Assembly: GCA_007844125.1 (NCBI GenBank)
Contig: CM017556.1
Location: 82,249,382-82,313,381, forward strand
Length of the DNA: 64,000 nucleotides
Direction of reading: 5' to 3'
Source of the DNA: Sinonovacula constricta
Taxonomy: Eukaryota > Mollusca > Bivalvia > Cardiida > Solecurtidae
Part shown: positions 53,561 through 64,000 of the stretch, piece by piece
Layout: each line of letters opens with the position of its first letter
How positions within the stretch are numbered: position 1 is the stretch's first letter
Program-made: the position numbers and the translations under genes
The notes under the pieces: model-generated
Told to the model about the DNA's origin: nothing
The model's input: the letters and a program-made list of their open reading frames with translations, nothing else
Database searches by the model: none

Positions 53561-56500
53561 TTTTGCATTTAAAACATAGTGTAACTCTTTATAGGTTCAG
53601 TAAAATGCCGTGTAAAAAAGTAGCATATGATGTAAGAGAATGAAAAATCAAAGAAGATGCAGAAATTAAATTAAAATAAGAAGTTCAATTTCAGACAGAA
53701 ACTACGCATCGAAAAAGACGTTAATATATATAAATACAAAAATAACTGGAACTAGTGTATTCATAGAAATGTGAAGCTGTATTTAATTTATACTGAACAC
53801 ATGACCATTCCATCATAGTACTGGCCTCATTATTCACATTAACTACACATTGCGATTCCGAGATAATTACAAATCCATAGAAATTAGTCTGGAAGATACG
53901 TTAAAGTTCATTGCTTCTGTTCGAATCATAAACGCGCTCTGAATCTTTAAAAGGGCATAATCTGTGGTTGAAATTAATTGATTAAATTGTTGTACTAGTA
54001 TGTGTCACGTACAGAAAATCTGAGAGTGATTGTTATATATTTAATCGACATTTATTCTAAACAGATTCTGGTGTGGTTACACTCCCATGACTTACAACTT
54101 TATAACTTAATTAAAGCAATGTTTTATTTGTTCCCATTATAGCTTAAATTATTTTTTGTTACATTTTTTCTGCTTCTAGTACATGTAATTATCAACGTTT
54201 TGTTGCGACTCATTTTGCAATTATGTTTGATAGACTAGCAAATTTTCAGACAAAAAGCAACAGGAGTTTTACCTTCGAACAGTTAATTTGAATATTGTTA
54301 CGTAAAGTGTAAACAAACAAAGAAAACAAAGTCATGGCACAAGCAGTCGTGGAGAAACTAATTGGAATTGTTGTTGGCGTCCACGCAAAAGCGACATTTA
54401 TAGAATGAAAATTGTCACTTGGCTGTTGTTGTAATTATCATGCCTTTGACACGCCTGTCCGTTATTTTGAAGACGTATTTCTAAATTCTTTTGACATTTA
54501 CTTGTGCGTTTCATAAGGAGCGACAATCATCATTAGTTAAATGTCAGCAAATATCTTCTAGACCATGTCTCTGGTCAAATGAAATTAAACTAAATCCAGA
54601 CTTAATTTATCCTACGATATTTATTATGATTTGTTACATTATGGCCTGTTGATTTTTTAGAAGAAATGTGTTTTTAAATCGTTTAACAAAACTGTTATCT
54701 AGTGATATTTTCACACATTTCGTGTATAAACAAGGAGTAATTTAGAATCGGTAAGCAAATCAATATATTCATTATGCATAAAGGTTTACTCAGTAAAAAG
54801 CAATTTTCATTTTCCTGCTTTGCGATCTGCCTGCTTAGCTTCTTTCCAGCAATGATGCAATATGTTGTTCACTATAGTTTAGAAAATGTACATTTTGTGT
54901 ATGGTGATCGTTTAGAATATAGACTTCCTATTATTGCGGACAAAATTTACGGCTTCATTCATTTCAGTTGGGTTTTTTAATCCTTAAATCATATATTCCA
55001 ATCGTCTACGAATAGTTTATCAAAAAAAATATTTCGATCAGACAGTGTGTTTTTTTGTCGTTACCTTCGTTGTAGTTGTTTTTGTGCGTGTTGTTGTTGT
55101 TGTTTTGTATATATTTAGGAATATATAATCTTATTTCTTCCTTGCAGACAACGTTCTTTAAGCAAGATAACTCATTTTCTATTCACATTTATGTGCTCCT
55201 ATTTTGTCTCTATTTTTTATAAAACTAAGATGTTGCTATTCATTGGCTGTTTATCCGTCTGGAAAGCTAAACTCCTGACTCCTTTGTTTGTGGAAAAGTG
55301 ATCCATTCCTTAATAATGAAATGCGTTAATATCAGACGAGAAAACCTAATCATTATGTGACTGTGATATTTCTAATATGCTTATCATGTCTGACTGTAAT
55401 TGGACACAGGCGTGTGTTTTATTGAATTATTTACACGACAAATTAAATCTAAATGCGGCACGATAGTATTACTTTGTTGAAACATGACATTGCTATTCTC
55501 CAAAATTATTTTAGCGTGTCATAGTGAGGGATGACATGTGGCTTTTCACTTATTACATTTTGCCTGAATGGAAAAGAGTTGAAATTTATATTTCTTCGTT
55601 AACATCGATTTCATAAAATATGTCGTATACTATAGACCATAAGGCCATTCAGCACATTGGATACAAACAGCCAACAATTAAAGGCAACGTTATTGTAAAA
55701 ATTACTGAAAACGTATATATTTTATTATTCAATAGAATTATAATATATTTGTTATTGTTAAACCTAGTAGTTTTTATAACAAGTACAGGATGTTTTATAC
55801 TAACAATGCGAAAGTATTTTACAATTATGGACTCATTAGCTTATAGACATGATGTAACACCCCTTAAAACAGTGCCTCACAGTCTATAATTATTTTCAGT
55901 GATAATCAGCACAATTTGCCATATACCAACTTAACTGTCCATCAATGTCGTCAGTGGAGTGGTGCTGGAGAAGTAGTTTTTGACAAGTGAACCTTTCGCG
56001 ATGCATTTAGCGAAATGACTATTGTTTCCGTTATTATATATAACACAACTGCATGAAAAATATAAAAGTATAAGTATATTCTATTATGTCTATGTATTGC
56101 TCATATAGTAACGAAATATTTATTGCAGGCCAGATAACAGATAAATGAGTTTCTCAGGTAATTTAAATAAGTGTGTATTTTTTAAGAAATATAGTTATTT
56201 AAATTATGGATCACATTAATGCCTTTCTATCTATTCAAAATGTATTTGTTTAAAAAGGTGCATCTGTCCATTGTGTAGTTGATATTTTAGAGCATTGTTT
56301 TGTCTTACAAAATAATCTTACGAGGCGACAATATGTTAACTCAAGTTTTTTTCTGCTGACCCTTAAGTAAATATTGCTCTGCTGCAGGGCATCGTTCTTA
56401 AATTTAATGTAGGACCAGTCCGGAAATGATAAGGAATACTTAGAAGACTTATTAAATTAAATGTTCCGTGCAGTCTGGCAAAAAAAATCCAACAAGGCGC

Positions 56501-56912
56501 CATTTAGGAGGGAGAGGGAGGGGAAAAATCCATTACTGACATAATAAAGCATTGATTTCTGAATTCTATAAAGATCACAGTTATAGGCATATAAAATGAT
56601 GTCGACATATGTTAGTAAAAAAGGTAGTCATTTACTTTATGTAACAAAGGTTTTGTTAATGTTGTTATGTATTTCTCCTTTTCTGTAGTTAGCGTTTTAA
56701 GCTTTAAAACATTTCCAAATTGTCTTTCATAGGGTTATGTTTCAAAGTGTCGGATACATCCTTGACATTTGGTTAAGTATACAAAGAAATATAAAAGAGG
56801 CAAACATCTTCTTTGTCCACGTATTGCCAAAACACGGCTGCACTCAGTACTCCCAATTTGCATTAAGTAATGAACGCAACAAAATTCCTGTGCGAAAATA
56901 AAATGTGACAAT

Positions 56913-57200
56913 AAGAATAAGAATATATGACAAAGTCCTATGAGCATTGCAACATATACCAAACTCCGAAAAGGCACAGAACAAAGGTATTTCACATGCA
57001 AGCCAAGCGAAAAACAAGAACATATTTGTGATGATTCATTTAACAAAAAGAGCAAACCCGAAAGTTACCGCCTTGGAACGGTCAGTCGGCAATATGGACC
57101 GACTGGGGTGCTTAAACCGGTTTACAGCGCTCTAACCTCGCACTTTCTGAGGAGTTTCTCAAATGCAAGCAATGAAAAGAAAAAACTATCTATTTGAATA
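56913..57200 (-). mobile_element. Solo core of the dispersed repeat, inserted in copy 3
   Basis: A single core of about 285 bases, without spacer or second core, interrupts copy 3 between AATGTGACAATAAGAA and ACACATTAAATGTCTCTCAG. Copies 1 (about 20336-20375) and 2 (about 41755-41795) are continuous there, so the empty site is preserved twice. The core carries GACAAAGTCCTATGAG near its left end, the stem-loop CAGTCGG/CCGACTG at 57083-57105, AAACCGGTTTACAGC and CTATCTATTTGAATAC at its right end. A clean target duplication is not visible, since a few flanking bases differ between copies. A solo core beside core-spacer-core copies recalls solo-LTR formation, though this core lacks convincing LTR hallmarks. 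Confidence 0.75.
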
Positions 57201-60200
57201 CAAAATGTCTACACATTAAATGTCTCTCAGATATAGCAATCCTGCATGGCGCCGTTAAGAAAGGACATATTAATGAATTTTTTGTGATTGTCTTGCAAAC
57301 GCAAACGTATTTTGAAGAAACAGAAAATAAGAAATCACAAATTTACATTTGTATAAATTTTAAAGAAGAGAAAATTAACAAGGCTAGTACGCACATCGAA
57401 TACCTGATTGCCTTAAAGTACGTGTTCGAGATACAAAATAAATGTGGTGGAAAAACAAGTTTTAGAGTTTTGCCCTTATCGTATGGAGTTTAGTGGGTTT
57501 TTTCACAATTTTTGGAGATAAATTAAATCGCTTAATACTTCTGATATTGATTAAAAATTCTGCCTTAGGACAGGCAATAAGGATTTTACTGATGAATATG
57601 ATAATAAAAATCATGTTGAATAGTTACAATAATAGTTATATAAAAGCATTTAATATTCAAACCTAAACTGTCAGACAAAATGGACAAAACCTACGCCCAA
57701 AATGCGCAATGGTAAAAGGACGAGAGAATAAGTAAACGAAAAAATATTTAAAGTTAACTATAATATAAATTATTTCCTGTACTAGATTTAGTGTTCTGAA
57801 TTACATATGGTGCAAGCTATCAGATATATGTGAACTTTTTATAGTTACTATGACTATGATGGAACTTAATTAAGGTTTTCAACCTACCTGATAATGTAAG
57901 CGTCTGCACAGTGTACATTAAACTACAATCCTGATAAAATTGAATATAAATCATTACAGGGAATAACATTATTTTAATAATTCTTTATGAATCATTGAGT
58001 GGGTATGTGCGTCAGAGGGAAATGTATTTTATTAAGGTGAGACAAAACATGAGAAAATATGTAATTTTTAAGATATATATCAAAGTCAGAAATGAACTAA
58101 ACATTAAAGTATTTGTTAATTATTCCACTGTTCTATTTTGTCTTGTTCTGTCTACATTTTGGATGTAACATATTACATGAGAATAATGGTTTCATGAACT
58201 GTTTGTTCCTTTCCTTAGATTTCAATGTGGATAAGTCCAATTCAGAACAATAACTAAGCGTTTTTATTAGGCTTCAAACGGTTAACAGTTTCATTGACAA
58301 AGTTGCATGTTCAACAACCTACTTTTACCGGTTAAGGCACATACCTTTGAGACAGATCTTACTTCGTTTTAATGTAAAATATTTGTTAATACTGTTACGC
58401 CTTTTAATAATTGTTTATTAAAAAGCACCAAGCCAACGGACCATGGAAACTAACTGTCCAAGGCATATTTTTTATGTATGACCACGTTTTGTGTTTTTAG
58501 GGACATTTGTTGATAAATTTTGTTTACTTCAGTTTCTCAATACATCTTTGAACAGCTGACGGTTATAATTATGCGCAAATGTTTATTTTGCGGAATACTG
58601 TATTGCACCTTTTCATAACCATTTAATTCAGAATTGACATATTGCAGTTCATTTTATAGTTATTAAATTTGTTTATGTACTCTTGCCCCTATTTATATTT
58701 ATATATTATTGATGGTTTACTGAACCTTATTCCATGGTATCCTTCTGAATCCTTTGCATAAAACTAATATGTATTTATTGGATTTTATGTTATTAGAAAA
58801 TAAAGATGCATATTTTGCACATTAACGACATAGAATATGTTTTGTGACAAACTGTGTTGGTAATTATGTTTTGGCTTTGTGGGACATGATCTTTTCCCTC
58901 AGGAATTTGAGCTTTATTTACATAATGGCAATTGAGGTCTATTTTAAATACATTAGTCTTATCGTTAAAAGAGGACTTTCATTTCATTTGATAAGCTTAG
59001 AAATAACATAAAATAAGTTGAATACTACAAAACGACAAATGCAATTTTATACTACATTCTGATTTCTAACGAACTTATTAATTTCAAATATGCAATCATC
59101 CTGTATCTTTCTTTACTTTAACAAACATACAACAACGAAATCCATAAGTGAAGATACACATCCTTCTTCATCATTCCATACCGAATTTATTTGCATACTT
59201 GTCATCAACGGCATCCATTTATCTCTGAAGATAAACACTTTAAATCGAAGATTGTAAATATCTCATTATGACCCTTTCATCTATTTCCTTACTCCGTAAG
59301 GCTTGGAAACCTACCGGGTGCAATGAAAATGATATTTTTGTCTATCCTCTTCAGAAGCAGGATATGACATCACATTATAAACTTATATATCTTAATCACG
59401 AGTGGCATGTGAACGAGATAAATTAGACCAACTTGGAACTAATTAATAATTAAAGAAGAAAAAATATTGTATAATTACGTCTTACTATTCTTGGCACAAT
59501 ATATTTATCATAAAGAAATCGTCCAGTCACTAAAATAAAAGGTGTTTTGAAAAAATCGTGAATGATAACATCATTTCTGGTATGTCACATATGGAAAGTC
59601 TAAAGACATTACACACATAGACGGTTAACCATAACCGAGGCTTCCAATTTCTTTATTATTATTCTTGCATGGTCCAACGCATTATTTCAAGCGTACTGCA
59701 GTTTATGTTATCTGCCACTAAGATAAATACTTTAAAAAGAAACAAAGGATTTTTATTTTATACAGATCCTTAAGAAAACGTTCCTTTCTTGCTGATTCTG
59801 AGAAACAATGTTATGGTACCACACCTTGTTAGTACATGGAGGCTTAGGATATAGCAAAAGAAAGCCACTGCCTATACATTTGCTATGTAAAATTGGAACA
59901 ACTATTTCTTCGATGTAACTGGTCAGCAATTTAATGTGAATAACATTGCTTTGCCCTTTCAATCCAAATACATCAAACGGCCTCAATATATTTAACAGTG
60001 CATTTATCTTTTTCCCTTCGGTGTGTAAAACACACGGCTAGCAGAAAGCTCGATTGTTTGTTGTTTTCCTCTGCGTCATCCTAAATATTAAGCATTTTAA
60101 TCCTAGTTTAAGACTTTTATGAGAATGGGATGCAGATTGTGTTTCTTGGGTCAGTGGCTACGAATCTTCTAGGGACATCCGCATCTAATGATACTTACAT

Positions 60201-63200
60201 CTTTTTGGCATAAACATGTCTTGAGTTATTCAGCAGAATATTTCCAAGGCAACACAGAGGTGAAGGATTTCGTGTGAGCACTTGGCATTGATGAAATACA
60301 GCAGGTTTTTAATAAATTTAGATACAAGTATGTATGCCAAAATGCAAAATTCTTTATACTTGTCATCTCGTATTAGGACTTGTCTTATGACGGGATAGTG
60401 CCTGCTTCGTTTAGACATTCTGAAAAGATCTTGTTTTAATGCATTGTCGATACTTAAGGTTGCAAGAAAACACTGTATGGTAGCTTATTCGCGTTGAGGT
60501 CCCGGCACTTCAGCTATATTTTCAGTCAACTAGTTTTCACAAAATTTCCAGTAAACCTCTCTTAGTAGGGGAGCATACGCCCCCACAAACCTTTCTAACC
60601 TCTCGAACCTTTGAAATAGGCAAAGCAGTGTTGGTCGCAAACACAAATGTCTCTTTCAAAATAGCATACCTTGATCAGTCCTTACACTGACTTGTGACGC
60701 ACATTTAGTTTATATAAGCAACCGACCCATCACGAGAATGACAAAATTTAATTCTTCTGAGTTGGTCCATGTCATTCCTTTAACCTAGCTGTACAATTGC
60801 CACACTTTTATGACACTGTGGAGCGTAACCTGACATTTGTTATCGACAATAATGCTTCATCATCAGATAAACATCTATCTTTGAACATTAAACTCTAGCT
60901 ACGTCTTGTGTACATAGTAGACTTTTGACCTCAGTAAAGTAGAAAAACATCTTTTTACTAATATAATCAAACAATATAATACTTAACAGCAACCGTTAAA
61001 CACTCAGTGTGTTAAAGTCTGCTGCTACCATTGTGTGCAACAGTTCCTTTTCCTCTTAAGCGTAGTTTGAAAGCATTGATACCAACATTTTGAAATCATC
61101 GGTGAGGATTAATTCACTACTCCTAAACTGAAAACTTAACTTCTAAATATGAATTTAACTAAGTTAAATGCTTGGACGAAAAGTCTATAGTATGTTCTTT
61201 GCATTGATCGTTTCATTCATAAAAGATAATTTTTTTTAAACAATATTTAAAAAAAAATAATGTTACAGGTAAGGTGCATTTGTATGGGTTTTACATAAAG
61301 TGCATTTTATTACAATACGGACCCTGTTTTTAATGCATACCTAACTTTAATGATAACTAGATATTATATATTATACTGAATGTGCCGATTCTTACAGAAA
61401 TTAAGCTACTGGAGGAAAGTATTGTCAACTTTAGTTCGCGTTGACAAACTTTATAAAAGCATGTAATTGCATAAAAAAAACAATAGCGTTAACGTAAATA
61501 TTGTTTCAAATATTCGTTAAAACATGATAGTAGTTTAAATGTTGTTTCCTTATAGAACAGTTGACCTTGATCTTTGGGACAAAAATGCGATTCACCTCAA
61601 TCCGGTCATATTTTTATTGTTATATTATAGAATTTTATTAGAAACTGTATATACTTTTACAAAAGAAAATACAATGCATAACGATTGTCAAACAAGGAAA
61701 TAATCGTATCTAAAATACTCTGCTTTCATTATTGTCAGAATGGATAATAACATAGAGAAAGTATATATAATAAATTATGTAACAGAATGAACCATTTTAG
61801 ACTAAAGTAGACATAAATTGCAAAAGATTATATATATTAAATATTTGTTTATATAATGGCATTCAGTCACAAATCTGTGTTCATAATTTTGCATAGTCGC
61901 AGACAATTGCACAACATATTCCCTTCTTCCTCATTTTTTTGTTGTTTTGTACTTTGTTTAAGTCTGAATTTTAAGACCACCTCACGATGAATTTGGACAA
62001 TCCAGTTTCTGTTACTAGAGAGGTTAAGCATCTTGTTTTGTATAAGAGAGAAAAGAAGTATATGTATTCTAGTATTAATGTGCTAAACACAACAATAAAC
62101 TTGACGCAAAACTATATTCATTAAACGATCTCTACATCTGAAGGCGAGAATGGAATCGCACAGAAAGTAGTTCGACAAGTTATTAAAATAATTAGTGATG
62201 TTCGAATTGTCTTAATGGCTATGTGTCCTTTATATAATGTCTGCAAGAAAATAGTTGGCTTAAAAATGAGGGCAATTTCAAAAGAAATACAAGCAATGCC
62301 AGTATCAATTCAAAATAATCAATTGTGTTGTGTAATGCACCGGATTAAATAAAAGACACCATTACCCATTATTCTAAGTCTTGACATGCTTTGCTTGATA
62401 TTAAATAGTTCTAAAGCCAATAAAAATGTACGTTCATTTGAAAGCGTATTCATACATAAAAATGTGTCGTATAAGAACATTAAAATGCATAAGATGTTGT
62501 TTTTTAAACTAAGAAAAAAAATAAGTTTAGATATAAAATAAAAGATACATATTCCGCCGATATGTTATGATATCCATGCCTTGCAGAGCAGGAAAAGCAG
62601 TTATTAAGATCAAACAAAAATGGTATAAACCAATAAACAGTAGGAGTTAAAGAGGCTTCATTATTTGTGGGAGAAAGACAACAAAACAAATTGCACTTAA
62701 TGAGGAAAAGGCGAAAACCTCCCTGAATATTGATGCCATTACTCTGTTGCGTAAATCAGTGATTTCAAGCAGGCGCCAATGTCCAATTATTCTGAGACAT
62801 AAATAAAATATTTCCTACGGTAAATAATTAAATCGGAATGATTCTAACAAGAATGTATTTGTCATTTTAGTGTGGAAAAACTTTCTTTAAACACTAGAAA
62901 CATATGGTATGCTTATGATATAAAGATAACCGGTTAAAGTTTATAAGCCCAGTATTGTTCTACACCATACGTCTATTTCAGGAACAAAGTAATACGTTGA
63001 TTCAAGAATAAGGACTCCTTTTAAATGCAGAGATTGAAAAAATATGATCAAACATTGGACATTTCACAGCTCGTGTTGAGAATTTACGATATATCCGTAA
63101 AGAGATTTTGATAAGTGATGAATTAAGGAGTTTTCAGTACAAGAGTTTGTTAAGAAGAAAATAAGAACAAATGCAAATACCTAAGAAATGAACAATCTGA

Positions 63201-64000
63201 TCAAAGTTATCTCCCGTTTATGCACAGAAACAATTATCCTTGTCCACTACCGTATAACATATAAAGAAACGTTAAGGGTATTGTTCTAGTCAAGCTTTTA
63301 CTTACAGATACAACAATTTAGTATGATTTAGACACAAACGGCAAAAACTATAAATATTTTTGTCGGATTCTTATCTTTATTTAATAAGGACCGAAACTAT
63401 AATGAGTAAATATTTGCTACATGTTCTTTTTATTTACAGTTAGATGAAAACGTGGCAAACTATTGATGCACGTAAACAATGTCACATAGCAAGTAACAAC
63501 CACATGTTAAGTCAAGTAAGTTTATTTCGTTAATTGAGCACGTCGAAGGCTAAAGGGTAAATAATGCGTTAAATTACGTTAAATATTTTAGAATTTTAAA
63601 CTGCTTGTTATAGTACCTGAATCCGCTAAAGATCAATTTTAGTGCCTAGTATCTAGTCTAGTCTAGTCTACTGTTGATACACTTTGTCAACTGACTTAAT
63701 ATCACTTAATTTCAATGAATATGGTAAAATTTTGAAATAAATAATATTTCAGCATTGACTAGATAGGTTCATTTTCATTGAAAACTTTGGCAATACCATA
63801 ATGAATATCAGAAATTTTGCTAGCAATAACATAAATGACAAAAGACATCTAGATGTGTTAGTTGCGGTGTTTCTGCCTCATAGAGTCAAGCCATTAGACA
63901 AAAAGATAAAAATAGGTAAATTAAAATGTAAAACGAGACAAGGCTGATGGTAAAATGCATTAAAGACACAACCTCTTTAATGACTTTTGCTTGATTTTGT

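Larger units (their letters stand above)
52230..64000 (+). repeat. Segmental duplication, copy 3 (runs off the window)
   Basis: The left part (52230-54640) matches copy 1 at 9740-14700 without the Penelope-like insertion. The remainder matches copy 2, and in part copy 1. Features private to this copy are a TTG-rich tract near 53450-53560, a dispersed-core insertion at 56913-57200, loss of about 290 bases near 62093 (present in copy 2 at about 44175-44465) and an inverted 174-base block at 63231-63404. The block still matches copy 2 at the last base of the window, so its true end lies outside. No gene is recognised in any frame. Confidence 0.85.

Noticed and set aside
53381..53643. Cysteine/leucine-rich frames that look membrane-like
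   Set aside because: They translate a TTG-rich simple-sequence tract.

Overview
This window is AT-rich eukaryotic DNA with no complete, recognisable protein-coding gene. It looks like a large intergenic or intronic stretch of an invertebrate genome. Three things point to a mollusc, most likely a bivalve: a retroposed SINE-like unit at 6820-7015 of a type I recognise from molluscan genomic sequence, a decayed Penelope-type reverse transcriptase relic at 11340-12560, and a CR1/L2-like LINE tail. This placement is an inference and no species is claimed. There are no bacterial-type operons, no CRISPR array and no clear RNA genes. Most open frames are under 100 codons, AT-driven and without family resemblance. 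Layout, left to right: 1-9700 is mostly featureless, with one coding-like open stretch on the minus strand (1287-1592), a core-spacer-core repeat (3488-4410) and the SINE-like unit with a perfect 13-bp target duplication. 9740-31300 is an older copy (copy 1) of a large duplicated segment. It is interrupted by the Penelope-like relic, two more core-spacer-core repeats (14930-15790 and 20980-21725) and a 5'-truncated LINE on the minus strand (23478-24436) whose 3' end runs into a (TAC)n tract. 31300-39240 has only weak internal duplications. 39240-48270 is copy 2 and 52200-64000 is copy 3, which continues past the window edge. Between them lie a 243-bp perfect (TG)n tract (48847-49089) and diverged duplicate pieces. 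The most informative content is the structural history of the duplicated segment. Copies 2 and 3 are close relatives and copy 1 is more diverged, so copy 1 can be used to polarise changes. By eye this shows two deletions in copy 2 (about 1.93 kb and 0.6 kb), one in copy 3 (about 0.29 kb), a 174-bp inversion between copies 2 and 3 next to a 0.75-kb indel, a repeat insertion found only in copy 3, and an inversion of about 1.3 to 1.9 kb between copy 1 and copy 2. One edge of the large inversion lies within a few bases of a perfect 22-bp palindrome. All alignments were made by reading, so their boundaries are approximate. I see no novel multi-gene system. What deserves a second look is the nested, partly inverted segmental duplication and the unnamed core-spacer-core repeat family.
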